DNA from: Balaenoptera acutorostrata
Taxonomy: Eukaryota; Chordata; Mammalia; Artiodactyla; Balaenopteridae
Reading direction: 5' to 3'
Assembly: GCF_949987535.1 (NCBI RefSeq)
Contig: NC_080080.1
Coordinates: 64,323,006 to 64,387,005 of the forward strand
Length of the DNA stretch: 64,000 nt
A model generated the notes under the pieces. That model was not told the DNA's origin. It ran no database searches and saw only the letters and a list, made by a program, of their open reading frames with translations. The position numbers were made by a program, and so were the translations under genes. Of this stretch, positions 21,213-31,749 are shown piece after piece. Positions within the stretch are counted from its first letter, which is position 1, and each line of letters starts with the position of its first letter.

Positions 21213-21262
21213 ATTATGCAATAATAGATAACTAGTAATTATGCAATAATAGATAACTAGTA
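21213..21262. repeat. Perfect 2 x 25-bp tandem duplication at an LTR end
   Basis: A 25-bp unit starting ATTATGCAATAATAG is repeated exactly (21213-21237, 21238-21262) at the 3' end of the MLT1-type LTR. Exact identity means the duplication is much younger than the LTR. Confidence 0.95.
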
Positions 21263-21274
21263 CATGAAGTTATA

Positions 21275-21530
21275 CAGTAATAGCATAGTGACTACAAACC
21301 CAAATGCCAAGTCTGACTGCCTAGATTCCAATTCTGGCTTCACCATTAACTAACTATGTGACTATGGGAAGTGACTAGCCATGTAACGACCTCAGTTTAG
21401 CCATCTGTAAAGTGGAGATAATAATAGCATTCCACATAGGACCACTGTGAGGATGAAGTGAGTTGATACAGTAAAGCACTTAGAAGAATATCTGGCACAC
21501 AGGAAGCATTTGGGAAGTGTTAGCTGCTGA
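21275..21530 (+). mobile_element. MIR SINE
   Basis: GACTGCCTAGATTCCAATTC, ACTAACTATGTGACTATGG, TCAGTTTAGCCATCTGTAAA and CACTGTGAGGATGAAGTGAG give an almost complete MIR in order. Confidence 0.75.
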
Positions 21531-21534
21531 TATC

Positions 21535-22010
21535 CATTTACAAAAGAGTAAATCTGAATGTAAATTGGATGATCAACCTCACTAGAAATTAGTGAAACAA
21601 AATAAAACCACAATGAGACTTATTTGTTCCCCATAAAATCAGCAAAAAGCATAAACTCTTAGCTTGAGTGACGGTAGAATGGGCATCCTCACTGCATGAT
21701 CATTTACCAACATGTCTATCTCTGATATGAGACATTTTTTGTGAACATGTTATACTTCAATTCAAAAATTTAAATAAATAACACAATACACACAAAAAGC
21801 CAATCCTCACCCTCACTCTACCCTTACCCCCAGAAAATGCTCTGTTAATATCAAATATTGGCAAAGATGTGGAACACAAGAGCTTGCATATCTTGCTGGT
21901 GACAGTATAAATTGGTACAGCTATTTTAGAGAGCAATTTGGCAATACTAGCAAAGTTGAAAATTCACAAGTAAGGTTTTACCTGAGTAATAGGATACAGA
22001 CTTTCACTAT
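21535..22010 (+). mobile_element. Old L1 ORF2 fragments
   Basis: CCTCACTAGAAATTAGTGAA and AAAACCACAATGAGACTTAT belong to the ORF2 C-terminal part. ATTGGCAAAGATGTGGAACA and GGTGACAGTATAAATTGGTA follow after unrelated sequence at about 21660-21830, which looks like another small L1 3' end. Confidence 0.5.
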
Positions 22011-22379
22011 CCATTTTTTTGTATCTTCTTTAAACTTTCATTCCTGTTAAGATGTCGAAGTGGGGGAGAAGGGAAGCATTCAACCCAGTCATAAAATTCT
22101 GTGACCCTGGACCCATTTATGTTCTTAAGAAGTCTCACTTGACAGAGAGAAATGATCATTCTGCTTCCAGCCTCAGGGACAGCATGTAAAACATGCCTGG
22201 CATGCTGAGTACTCTGTTATGTGCCTCTGAAAAGGAGAATTCCTAGATAAAATAGTAATCAGGGTGTTTTTTTTAAAAAGCAGAAGGACTCAAAACCTGA
22301 AAAGGAATTAAGAATGAGTTGTATTAGGAGTAGGAAAGAGAGCGGGAAAGGGGGTAGTCTTACAAGTAATCCAGTACTT
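22011..22379. other. No recognised feature
   Basis: Unassigned sequence with no gene or repeat signal that I can support. Confidence 0.4.
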
Positions 22380-22900
22380 TAAAAAAATTTTTTTTTATTG
22401 TGGTAAAATATATATAATACAAAATTTGCCATTCTAACCATTTTTTAAGTATACAGTTCAGTGGCATTAAGTATACTCGCAATGTTGTGCAACCATCACT
22501 ACTATCTATTTCCAAAATTGTTTAATCACTCCAAACAGAAACTCTAAAACAATAACCATTAAATAATAACTCTTCCTCCTTACTCTCCTCTAGTAACCTC
22601 TGTTCTACTTTCTGTTTCTATGAATTTAATTACTCTAAGTACCTCATATAAGTAGAATCATACAATATTCATCTTTCTGGGTCCAGTTTATTTCATTTAG
22701 CACTTTATTTTTAAGGTTCATCCATGTGTTCAAAGGCACACTCAGAACTTCATTCCTATTTATGGGTGAATAAAATTTCATTGTATGTGTATACCACATT
22801 TTGTTTATCCACTAATCTATTGATAGACACTAGTTGTTTCCACCTTTTGGCTATCATGAATAATGCTGCAATTGACATTGGTGTACAAGTATCTGTTTGA
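22380..22900 (-). mobile_element. L1M 3' region (antisense)
   Basis: ATTGTGGTAAAATATATATA, AGTATACAGTTCAGTGGCAT, TTATGGGTGAATAAAATTTC and TTGGCTATCATGAATAATGC are complements of the L1M ORF2 end and 3' UTR in correct order. Confidence 0.8.
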
Positions 22901-23009
22901 GTCACCTGAAGTAAAGTTGGCTGTAAGTTCCAACATCCACCCTTAAGTTCTCAAAGTAAAGACAGATGTGAGCCTGGAAGGTGCTCAAGGGATTCGGGTT
23001 TATTCATTC

Positions 23010-23560
23010 AGTTTGGTCAGTCTTGCAACAACTATTTGGAGCACCTCAGTGCAAGAAACAGAGATTCAAAAGTGGGAAGAAAAAACAAAAAAAACAACAC
23101 TGTTTCCTCCTCTCAAAGAGCTTACTCCCTAGGTGTTCAACAGCAAAGATGGTTTAACAGTGAAAAGTGTTGTGATATAACAACCAAATTGAGGGTCAGG
23201 ATATCCGGGGGTAGTGAATTTTAAGCCAAGACCTGAAGGCTGAGAAAAGACAAAGAGAAGCAAAGAGGAGGTAAAAATGTTTCAGACAATAAGAATAGGA
23301 ATTGTCCAAGTAGGACAACAGACGATAGGAATATCATGTATGAACTGGAATGTAGAGAGAGATGGTTCTTCAGAAGACCATTCAAAGGCTCATTATGACT
23401 AAACACTGAGAACGAAGAGTAGTGGTGGAAGAGATTACGGGAACAGCAAATGTCAGATCAAAATTAATGGCTTAGGTGAACGGAAAAGCATTGCAGGGCT
23501 TGAAGGTAGAAGCACGAGAATCTGATTCATAATGTGGAGATGACTCTGAGGGCATAGCAC
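23010..23560 (-). mobile_element. L2 fragment (antisense)
   Basis: Begins with the complement of an L2 terminus (TTCATTCAGTTTGGTCAGTC, TATTTGGAGCACCTC), passes GAATTTTAAGCCAAGACCTG and ends GCATTGCAGGGCTTGAAGG. It is diverged, and the assignment rests on the order of the blocks. Confidence 0.5.
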
Positions 23561-23574
23561 CAGGGGTAGCTATG

Positions 23575-23985
23575 GCTGCACATCTGGGTTTGGCAAGCAG
23601 GTCACAGTGATTTCATTCCCCTTTGTCAGGACTGGCCTGGCAGTGGATGTGTGACCAAGTTCTGCCAAGGAGACATGAGGCAAAGCCTCATGGGGAGCTT
23701 CTGAGAAGTATTTCCTTCCTCTTGTGGGAGGGGGGGCGGGGACAAAGATATGTTCCTGCCGGAATTCCATCATGAAGAACATTGGAAAAGCCCAAATCAA
23801 GGGACATTATGGGAACAACTGACCTATATCCAGGGATCATCTGGGAGCAAACGTGAAGATGAAAACCCACATGCTGAGGAAGGTGGAATGGAATGATGGA
23901 AATCATCTGGGTTCCTGACAACTGTGTTTTGCTACTAATTAACCAATCCTGGATCTAACTTCAACCAGAACTTATGTGGTTTACG
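23575..23985 (+). repeat. Medium-age repeat, family A, copy 1
   Basis: TGTGACCAAGTTCTGCCAAG and the later layout resemble 37385-37862 (ACATGACCAAGTTCTGATCA). The two share the order but are diverged. I cannot name the family with certainty. Confidence 0.4.
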
Positions 23986-24239
23986 GTTAAGCCAGTCCCA
24001 AGCTTTTTTAATTTCATACCACATACTAAAAAGTGATGTTCATAGGACACACTTAGGTAAGCAGATGAGGATGCTCATGGCTAGGGGTAACTGTCTCCAG
24101 GGGCTCCCAGCCACCTCAGGCTCTGGTTGCCCCAAGGACCAAGTGGGTCAATATCTCAGAGCCCCTGGGACACACCTGCTGCGCACTATTGTGCTAGGCA
24201 CACTGGTTGGCAAACACTGGCTGAAGCCACTGTTAGTTG
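23986..24239. other. No recognised feature
   Basis: Short unassigned stretch. Confidence 0.35.
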
Positions 24240-24600
24240 GGCTTTTGTTACTTGCAGCTCAAAGCATCCTACTATCTGGCTAATGACTAATTCCAAGCAT
24301 TATCCACTTAGCCACCCAACTTAAAAACCCGGGAGTCATCCTGCACTCATTCCTGTCCTTCATCCCCACTTCCCTTATGTTTGTCCTGATGCCTCCCTGA
24401 AATCTCCATGTTCTGCCCCTCACTTCATCCCCACTGCTGTGGCCTTCATTTGGGTTACCACAGTAGACTCAACCACCCGACCTCTAATCTCAATGGTCTT
24501 TCATCCATTCTAACATGGCCAATGACTGCTCTAAAACACAGGTTAGCACTCTCCTTTAAATCATTGCTGGAGTTCATCAATCCCAGTCTTATGTCATGAT
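24240..24600 (+). mobile_element. L2 fragment
   Basis: CCCAACTTAAAAACCCGGGA and GTCATCCTGCACTCATTCCT match L2 (GCTCAAGCCAAAAACCTAGG, GTCATCCTTGATTCCTC). CATTGCTGGAGTT closes the block. Diverged. Confidence 0.5.
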
Positions 24601-25004
24601 CATTTGTGATGAGGGCAACAGATAATTTGTTAAGCTAAGAGGGAGAATACTAAAGTATGCTGCTGATTTGCTATTTAACACAAATTAGAATATATCCAGA
24701 TTTGTCCCAGTGATGGTATTTGTTTTACATTCTGAGTGTTAGGGGTTACTGGAAGAGCACTGAGAATTTTTGCAGCAACTATTTATCCTTCCATCTGGGG
24801 AGGATAAATGGAAGTGGGCATCGAGGGGAGATGAAGAGAATGACTTTAACCTTGAAAAAAGGAGCACTTCCTGTGGGATAGGAGTGAAAAAGAAAAAGGA
24901 TGGATAAATATCCAAAGACTTGAAAGAATTGGAAACATCTAAACTTAGGAAGCCTTAATCTTTTCAGAAAAATAGAAGACGTCTTTATTTGGGTCAAGAG
25001 AAGG
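24601..25004. other. No recognised feature
   Basis: No gene, RNA or repeat that I can support. Confidence 0.4.
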
Positions 25005-25495
25005 TATACTGGCTATCTTGCCTGACCTCCAACCTTCTCTACCCTACTCTGAGCCTGGGAGGCTGAACTGTATGAACTCTGTCAACAACACCCTTGCCTC
25101 CACATCAGGATGTGATCAGCCAACGGGAGACCTTGACAGGAGATGAAGGGATGGAGTAGACTGACGTTGGTTGTATTTCCCCCAGCTCCCTCCCTGCCAG
25201 TTACCATGAGTTGGCCATGTACCTGCACCCGAGGCCACAAATGTTACCAGGCTGCTTCTCCATGTAACTACCCTCCCAATGTTCTGATAACCATTCCCCC
25301 GTGTTGTACCTTCAGGACTAAGGTGGTAATAGCTCCCCTGCTGTCGCTAACTCTTGAGGTACTGCACAATCCCCCACTGGTTTTCTTAAATCTTGCACAT
25401 ATCTTTACAAAAATCCTCTTATTAAACTCTCAAAGTTGGTTTGAGAGTATTATCTGTTTTTGCTGGGACCCCAGTGATTTCGAATCACAGAATGG
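25005..25495 (+). repeat. Medium-age repeat, family B, copy 1
   Basis: GGCTATCTTGCCTGACCTCC, TCAGCCAACGGGAGACCTTG, CTCTTATTAAACTCTCAAAG and TTTTGCTGGGACCCCAGT follow the same order as 41640-42025. The 3' end with an ATTAAA-type signal then GCTGGGACCC recalls an LTR or nonautonomous element. I do not assign a name. Confidence 0.5.
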
Positions 25496-25794
25496 GGTTT
25501 GGGTCAGGCTGGAGGAGAACAGAAAGTTTTGAAATAGTCATAATGAAGAATTTTATAGGCATCTACTAAGCAAGCCTATGAGTGCATGACACATAAGCAC
25601 CCATGCTCCCCCATCTTTCGGGATGGAAAATATTTAAGAAACTAGTGATTTTTTGGACTGAAATTACCAATTACCAATAAAATTAATTTTTATAATTATG
25701 AATCAATATTATTATTCACATAATATTATTATATTAATGGCCACCAAATGATCCATCTTTTTCACTGTGCACCTACTGAAGTTAGCTGTGATGA
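25496..25794. other. No recognised feature (AT-rich)
   Basis: AT-rich with ATTATT-type runs near 25700-25735. Nothing else recognisable. Confidence 0.4.
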
Positions 25795-25885
25795 CACACT
25801 TAACTTCTCTGGTTTTGTTTCTTCATCTGTAAGTAGATAATCTCTAAGTTCCTTTAAGACTTCGGAATTCTGTGATGATATGATG
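25795..25885 (+). mobile_element. MIR fragment
   Basis: ACTTAACTTCTCTGGTTTTG and TTCTTCATCTGTAAGTAGAT are the MIR core. Confidence 0.5.
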
Positions 25886-25944
25886 ACAATATTGAACCCA
25901 GGAATAAACAAAAACAGGAGAGAGAGAAGAGAAAGTAGAGGTGG

Positions 25945-26280
25945 TGGGCTTCCCTGGTGGCACAGTGGTTAAGAATCCACCTGCCAATGCAGGGGTCACA
26001 GGTTCGAGCCCTGGTCCGGGAAGATCCCACATGCTGCGGAGCAATTAAGCCTGTGTGCCACAATTACTGAGCCTGTGCTCTAGAGCCCACGAGCCACAAC
26101 TACTGAGCCTGCATGCTGCAACTACTGAAGCCTGTGTGCCTAGAGCCTGTGCTCCACAACAAGAGAAGCCACCGCAACAAGAAACCTGCGTGCCACAACT
26201 AGAGAAAGACTGTGCACAGCAACAAAGACCCAACACAGCCAAAAATAAAAATAAATAAAATAAATTTATTTAAAAAAAAA
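25945..26280 (+). mobile_element. CHR-type SINE
   Basis: Full-length copy with repeated CTACTGAGCCTG/CTACTGAAGCCTG modules. The tail has AATAAATAAAATAAATTTATTT then A10. The duplication AGTAGAGGTGG (25934-25944, 26281-26291) flanks it. Confidence 0.96.
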
Positions 26281-26424
26281 AGTAGAGGTGGCAAGGAGGA
26301 GCCAAGAGCATATTCCTTGTGTACATCCATGAATCTGCTGACAGCCTCAACCTTGAATAGTTTCTCTTCTCTAAATGTGATAGCACGTGACCTGCATCAC
26401 TCCATCACATGACTTATGCCACTC

Positions 26425-26610
26425 TCTCATCTCTAAACATAGTATAGATATCAGTATACCCTTGCCTCTATGCCTCACCATCCAGCCACAAGCTCGTCAA
26501 AAGGAAGGACTACACAGTATATCTCTGTATCCAGTGCTGCCACAGCCCAATATATTTTTACAGATATTCAATATACATTTAATGAATTCAAATGATGAAT
26601 ACGTACTGAC
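26425..26610 (+). mobile_element. L2 3' end
   Basis: TATCTCTGTATCCAGTGCTG, CAGATATTCAATATACATTT and AATGAATTCAAATGATGAAT follow the L2 terminus. Diverged. Confidence 0.5.
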
Positions 26611-26774
26611 TGATTTCCGTGTATTTCTGCCAAGAACCTTTCCCACACACTTCCACTTTCATTTGTTTTTGTTTTCATTGTAATGTTTTTATAGGAGAAA
26701 AAAGTAGATGGCATTTGGGGGCTTAAACTATTTTCTCCCAATTGGTAAATATTTATATTTACAGAACTAGTACA
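26611..26774. other. No recognised feature
   Basis: Short AT-rich spacer. Confidence 0.35.
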
Positions 26775-27305
26775 TTAGTTAGGATAAGCTAGGAGGCAGT
26801 TACAAGTAGTCCCCTAATTCCAGTGGCTTAACACAAAGAAGCCCACTGCTCAAGTAACACACATTTATTCCCTCACAGTTCTGTAAGTCAGGAGTCCAGT
26901 GGGCTCAGCAGGTTCCCTTCTCTGGGTCTCACAAGGCCAAAATCAAGTTGTCAACCAGCCTGAGCTCTCACCTGCAAACTCTGGGGGAAAATCCACTTCT
27001 GGGCTTATTCAGATCCCCGTTTCCTTACTAGCTGTCAGCCAGCATCACCTTTCAACCTCCCAGGGCTGCTCTCCAGTTCTTGCACATGGTCACATGGCCC
27101 CTACCTCTCAGGGTCAGCAGTGGTGCAGAAATCCTTCCCAGGCTTGGTGTCCCTCTGACTCCTTGTTCTGCTGTATCTCTTCTGCCTCTAGCCAGAGAAG
27201 GTCCTCTGCTTTTACGGGCTTCTGTGACTAAATTAGACCCACGGGGACAATCCAGGGTAATTTCCCCTATTTTAAGGTCCGTCACCTGGATCCGTCTTCC
27301 TGGAT
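26775..27305 (-). mobile_element. LTR-type repeat (MLT1-like, antisense)
   Basis: CCAGTGGCTTAACACAAAGA, ACATTTATTCCCTCACAGTT, CTGGGTCTCACAAGGCCAAA and TTTCCTTACTAGCTGTCAGC are the wording of an antisense MaLR/MLT1-like repeat. The subfamily is uncertain. Confidence 0.5.
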
Positions 27306-27309
27306 CGCC

Positions 27310-27580
27310 AGGAAGATCCCACATGCCGCGGAGCAACTAAGCCCGTGTGCCACTACTACTGAGCCTGAACTCTAGAGCCCGCAAGCCACAACTACTGAGC
27401 CCGTGCACCACAACTACTGAAGCCCGCACGCCTGGAGCCCGTGCTCTGCACCAAAGGGAAGCCACCGTAATGAGAAGCCCGTGCACCACAAATAAGCGTA
27501 GCCCCCACTCGCCGCAACTAGAGAAAGCCCGCGCACGCAGCAACAAAGACCCAATGCAGCCAAAAATAAATAAATTTTTT
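27310..27580 (+). mobile_element. CHR-type SINE lacking its 5' third
   Basis: Starts mid-element at GGAAGATCCCACATGCCGCG, so both the A and B boxes of the internal Pol III promoter are missing. The tail is AATAAATAAATTTTTTAAAAA. The next SINE is inserted in this A-rich tail. Confidence 0.92.
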
Positions 27581-27596
27581 AAAAATGTAAAAAAGA

Positions 27597-27913
27597 GGGG
27601 CTTCCCTGGTGGCGCAGTGGTTGAGAATCTGCCTGCTAATGCAGGAGACACGGGTTCAAGCCCTGGTCTGGGAAGATCCCACATGCCACGGAGCAGCTGG
27701 GCCCATGAGCCATAGCTGCTGAGCCTGCGCGTCTGGAGCCTGTGCCCCGCAACGGGAGGGGCCGCGATACTGAAAGGCCCGCGCACCGCGATGAAGAGCG
27801 GTCCCCGCACCGCGATGAAGAGTGGCCCCCACTTGCCGCAACTAGAGAAAGCCCTCGCACGAACCGAAGACCCAGCACAGCCAAAAATAAATAAATAAAA
27901 TAAATTAAAAAAA
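27597..27913 (+). mobile_element. CHR-type SINE with a 23-bp internal duplication
   Basis: Long-form copy. The CACCGCGATGAAGAG module occurs twice (near 27784 and 27807). The duplication AAAAATGTAAAAAAGA (27581-27596, 27914-27929) shows insertion into the tail of the preceding SINE. Its antisense strand, joined to the previous copy, gives a spurious 210-codon frame. Confidence 0.96.
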
Positions 27914-27939
27914 AAAAATGTAAAAAAGAAAAACATAAA

Positions 27940-28065
27940 ATAAAATTGATTGTGGTAATGACTGCACAACTCTGAATATGCTAAAAACCACTGAACTGGA
28001 TGCTTTAAATAGATTAATTGTATAATGTGTGAATTATAAAATTATATCTAAATAATGCTGTGAAG
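27940..28065 (+). mobile_element. L1M 3' end
   Basis: TTGATTGTGGTAATGACTGC, ACAACTCTGAATATGCTAAA and AACCACTGAACTGGATGCTT are typical L1M 3' UTR wording. Confidence 0.65.
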
Positions 28066-28160
28066 GAGGAGGAGGAGACGAGAAAAGGAAGAGGAGGAGG
28101 TGGAGGACAAGGAAGAGGAGAGAGGGGAAAAGAAGAAGAAGAGGAAGAGGAAGAAGGAAG
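28062..28160. repeat. Purine-rich (GGA/GAA)n tract
   Basis: About 100 bp of nearly pure purine (GGAGGAGGAG, GAAGAAGAGG units) on the plus strand, directly after the L1 3' end. Such mirror-repeat-prone tracts can form triplex DNA. Confidence 0.9.
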
Positions 28161-28988
28161 CTACAATGTCTTTTATGTCCTGATTTCAGAAATCACACAC
28201 TATCATTTCTACCATCTTGTTGGTTAGAAGTGAGACATCAAATCCAGCCCACACTCAATGGAGAGGAATTAAGCTCCATCTCTTGAAGTAAAGAGTATCA
28301 AAGAATTTGTGGGCATGTTTTTAAACACTATATAGAGCCTCCCCAGTTATTGATTCTATATGGGTGTCTATCTATTGACTAGGCTTGCTTTCAACTCTGT
28401 AGAAGTAAAAGTTAATATGTAATGAGCCATACGTTCTTGTCTGCGGCAATGCAAACGAATTTTGCCAACAGAGATAAAATTGATTTCCATCCTATAAAAA
28501 GGATGACCCCCCAAATATTTCATTTTATTGGCCTATAGGATATTAACCAGATTTGGATCCAGTAGTAAATTCATTTCAGCATTCCTGATTACCTATGCAT
28601 GTCGGTTCTTCAAATTCCCTTTAAACTGGTTACAGCATCTTACTTGTTCTCCCATTAATGAATGAGTTGAATAAAACCTCTGACATATTTATTTTACATT
28701 TGCATAAAATCCATGTCTCTTAACCTTCTGAAAATTATACTTTAGTATTATGATTCATGTATCTATACTGCTCTTCCTGTCAAAATTAGGTGTGGTGGGG
28801 CAGAGACTGGAACACTCTCAACCCAGCGTTACACAGCACAATGTAAAATGAGAACATTACCCTGGCCAAGAGGTTACAAAAGTCCAAGTTCCTCTATTCC
28901 TAATCTTAATATCACGTGTAGAACCTACCCAGAGCTGTGCAAACTATCAGAGCTCATCAGATGTTTGGGATAGTAGAAGTGATGAGAA
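28161..28988. other. No recognised feature
   Basis: About 800 bp with only short frames and no repeat that I can name. Confidence 0.4.
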
Positions 28989-28999
28989 AGAAAATACGA

Positions 29000-29253
29000 G
29001 GAACTTCCCTGCTGGTCCAGTGGGTAAGACTCTGCGCTCCCAATGCAGGGGGCCCGGGTTCGATGCCTGGTTGGGGAACTAGACCCCACACGCATGCCGC
29101 AACTAAGAAGCCCGCATGCCGCAACTAAGAAGGCCTCATGCCCCAACTAAATATCCCACATGCCGCAACTAAACATGCCGCAGGGAAGATCCCATGTGCC
29201 GCAACTAAGACCCGGTGCAGCCTAAATTACTTAATTAATTTAAAAATAAAAGA
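29000..29253 (+). mobile_element. CHR-type SINE with amplified internal module
   Basis: Head GGAACTTCCCTGCTGGTCC, then several copies of a GCATGCCGCAACTAAGAAG-like module. The tail is TTACTTAATTAATTTAAAAA. The duplication AGAAAATACGA lies at 28989-28999 and 29254-29264. Confidence 0.96.
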
Positions 29254-29264
29254 AGAAAATACGA

Positions 29265-30740
29265 TACCCATCTCAGGGTCTCAAGTTCTGAGAGGAAAAG
29301 TAACTTACCAACACTGTTGTTTTGTCTATAATTTACTTTCAAATGCTTCAGCATAAATGGGGTAAAGTATGAGTGTTCGTTTTCACTATATCCAAGAAGC
29401 AATGGATTGCCCTATTAGGCATATGAACTCAGGGTGGTAAGCTAACATGGCAGCAAAAGGATACGCTCCAATTTAGAGACTATCAGAGCTTCTGAAATTG
29501 TTTTCTCTGATCAATTACAGAATGTGACTTACTAGCAAAGTGGGGTTATAAATGGTTTTTCAGTGGTGAAACTAGTGGTTCAAGAACTAGTTCACAGGCT
29601 TTTCTATCCATGCGTGACCAGGGCATAGAAATCCAGCAAGCCCTGGTATCCATACCCTTAGAAATGGTGCATGATTCCTGAAAGAACAGTCCCAAATTTA
29701 GCCACCAATTAAGAAGATTTTTGGTCATCTGACTTCAGTTAGCCAATGAGCTGGATCCTGTCCCTAGACGGTTGTCGCATTTACCGCAAGATGCTGTTGG
29801 AAGACCTAAAAGAACACAGAGGGCACAGAGCACAGAATGTATAAATGACTCTTTTGGGCCCACTTATTTATAAATATCTCTGTGTGACTGAAATTGGTCT
29901 AAAACTTGCTATCATTATAAACTGACAGAAAAGCTGAAAGGAGACATAGACCCATTACTATCAGTGATTTTTGGAAGCTACTTCTATTTATCCAAAAGAA
30001 CCTAATTGACTTAGGTGAATTCACATCTGGTAAGTGGCAAAAACTAATCAAAATCATATTCATCTAACACCAAAGTCTATGCTTGTTCCTTGACCTTACA
30101 CTGCCTCTCGGAAATATTGCTTTTAGCTGTTTTTATTATTGCTATTAACTTTTACTAGCTATTATTTGTGAACATTTCTGGATAATAAGATTTTCATTTT
30201 GTACAAGCTCAATGTATGAAAATCTGGGTTTTTCCAAAAAATAAATGGTATAGTGAGAATTTGAGATTTTTCATTTTGCAAAAGGTCTAACAAGATTTGA
30301 TTCCTTTCCAAAGGAAGCTTTTTGGGTTCATTTAAAATGTGATTTAACTTATGAAAAATTAATATAAAGAGAATATGAGCAAAGACAAAGAAGTGAGGGC
30401 AGGATGTTCAAGGAAGAATGAGTAATCCAATTTGGCTGGAATGGAATGTATATGCTGGGAAGTGCTAGAGATAAGCCTGCAAAGGTAATTTTATTATGAT
30501 TACTTATATATAAAATTCACATGTAACTGTGTCTTATTAGGCTACATCTGCTCAGTCTCAGAAGTATCTAATCAAAAACACAGACACAGATCCAATTAAG
30601 AATGTATCGACGAGTAATGCAGAATTTTAAAAAATGCTTTATTGCTATAACTTAGATATTATAAAGGGCACATATCTTAATTGTACAGATCAAAGATTTT
30701 AAAATATGTTTACCTCATTTTCTTCTCTTCTCTACCACTA
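29265..30740. other. No recognised feature
   Basis: About 1.5 kb without a clear repeat or gene. Sequence near 30625-30710 faintly resembles an antisense L1 3' end (TGCTTTATTGCTATAACTTA). All frames are below 65 codons. Confidence 0.4.
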
Positions 30741-30744
30741 CCCC

Positions 30745-30992
30745 TATTTAGGATGTGGCCAAAGAGGCAGGTAGCCCAGGCATTGTCAGCGGCTGTCTTG
30801 TAATGCCAGCCTTAAGATGAAGACATAACAATAGAAGATGGAAAAAGAGGAATCTGGGTCCTTGGTGACATCACTGAGCCACTAGATCAGACCAAGCCTG
30901 AAGCTTACCCTACTATTTGCATAGGTCAATAAACCTACTTTATTATTTAAGCCAGTTTGAATTGGGTTTTGTGTTACTTAGAACTGAACACA
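30745..30992 (+). repeat. Medium-age repeat, family A, 3' part
   Basis: GGAATCTGGGTCCTTGGTGA, AATAAACCTACTTTATTATT, TTAAGCCAGTTTGAATTGGG and CATCCTGATACAG follow the 3' end order of the copy at 37385-37862. Confidence 0.45.
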
Positions 30993-30994
30993 TC

Positions 30995-31126
30995 CTGATA
31001 CAGACAGGCAAGGGCATTCATCCCAGATAATAGGAGCAGTGAGGGCAAAGGTAGAGAGGAACGAAACAGCACGACCCTTAGAGGAACTGCAGGCAGGTCA
31101 GTATCTGAGCATAAAACAGGAGGAGG
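30995..31126 (-). mobile_element. L2 fragment (antisense), part 1 (tentative)
   Basis: Fits as the left piece of an antisense L2 that is clearer at 31980-32290. Identity here is weak. Confidence 0.35.
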
Positions 31127-31130
31127 AAGG

Positions 31131-31562
31131 TGTAAACAACGAAATTTGCCCGACATCAAGCCATCAGCCACTACAGCCTCCCACAGCTGTGTGTCCCGAG
31201 GGAAATTCAGGATGGAGAACAGGACACTGGCCCTAGATAGTTAAGATGCATATCAAAGGAATAATTTCAAGGAGCCCAACTCTTGCATCTTCCCATACAT
31301 GGAAAAGCACTAAAATCATTAACTTGAGATGTCTGGTTTTTGTGATTAGCAATATTATTTTGATGTTTGACTACATGGTTGGTTTTTTTTTTTTTTGGCA
31401 ATGAAAACTCCTATATATCGTGGCTCTTCTCTTACCTCTTTGAAGTAAACAGTCCCTCAGAGCTATCTGGGAGGCTGCCCTCCTGGGCTATAGTCCTCAG
31501 TAAGGCCACTGAATAAAACATAATTCTCAACTTTTAGGTTGTGCATTTTTTTTCAGTCGACA
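31131..31562 (+). mobile_element. Class I-type ERV solo LTR, copy 1 (sense)
   Basis: 432 bp with TGT...ACA ends (TGTAAACAACG to CAGTCGACA) and an exact 4-bp duplication AAGG (31127-31130, 31563-31566), the size typical of class I ERVs. A GAATAAAACATAA polyadenylation block lies near 31510. It is related over its whole length to the antisense copy at 62280-62746 and has no internal viral genes, so it is a product of LTR-LTR recombination. Confidence 0.85.
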
Positions 31563-31566
31563 AAGG

Positions 31567-31749
31567 CACATAAGCAATAAGGCTGAATATGTAGACAGGA
31601 GTCAGAATACGGAGCTTTGTGCCATGCCAAACCACGCTGACTTTACCCAACAGGTAGTAGGGAAGAGGGAATTGTTTGCACAAAGCAATAACTTGCTTCA
31701 ATTTTTTATTTTAGGTAGGTCACTAGAGGATTAGAAATGGATGAGACTA
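31567..31749 (-). mobile_element. L2 fragment (antisense), part 2 (tentative)
   Basis: Sequence between the LTR and the SINE, for example AATATGTAGACAGGAGTCAG. Placed as L2 mainly from its flanks. Confidence 0.35.

Larger units (their letters stand above)
20330..21265 (+). mobile_element. MLT1/MaLR-type LTR, split by a SINE
   Basis: The right end reads GAGTTAATAAATGTTTGCTG, TTTTAAGCTGCTGTGTCTAG and AATAGATAACTAGTAC, the wording of MaLR LTR 3' ends. The left part is interrupted by the SINE at 20373-20705. These LTRs are nonautonomous ERVL relatives. Confidence 0.6.

Noticed and set aside
27337..27969. 210-codon open frame on the minus strand
   Set aside because: It is the antisense of two neighbouring CHR SINEs. 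The same peptide phrases (RAFSSCG, ARAFSSCGEWG) recur wherever a SINE lies antisense, so it is not a gene.
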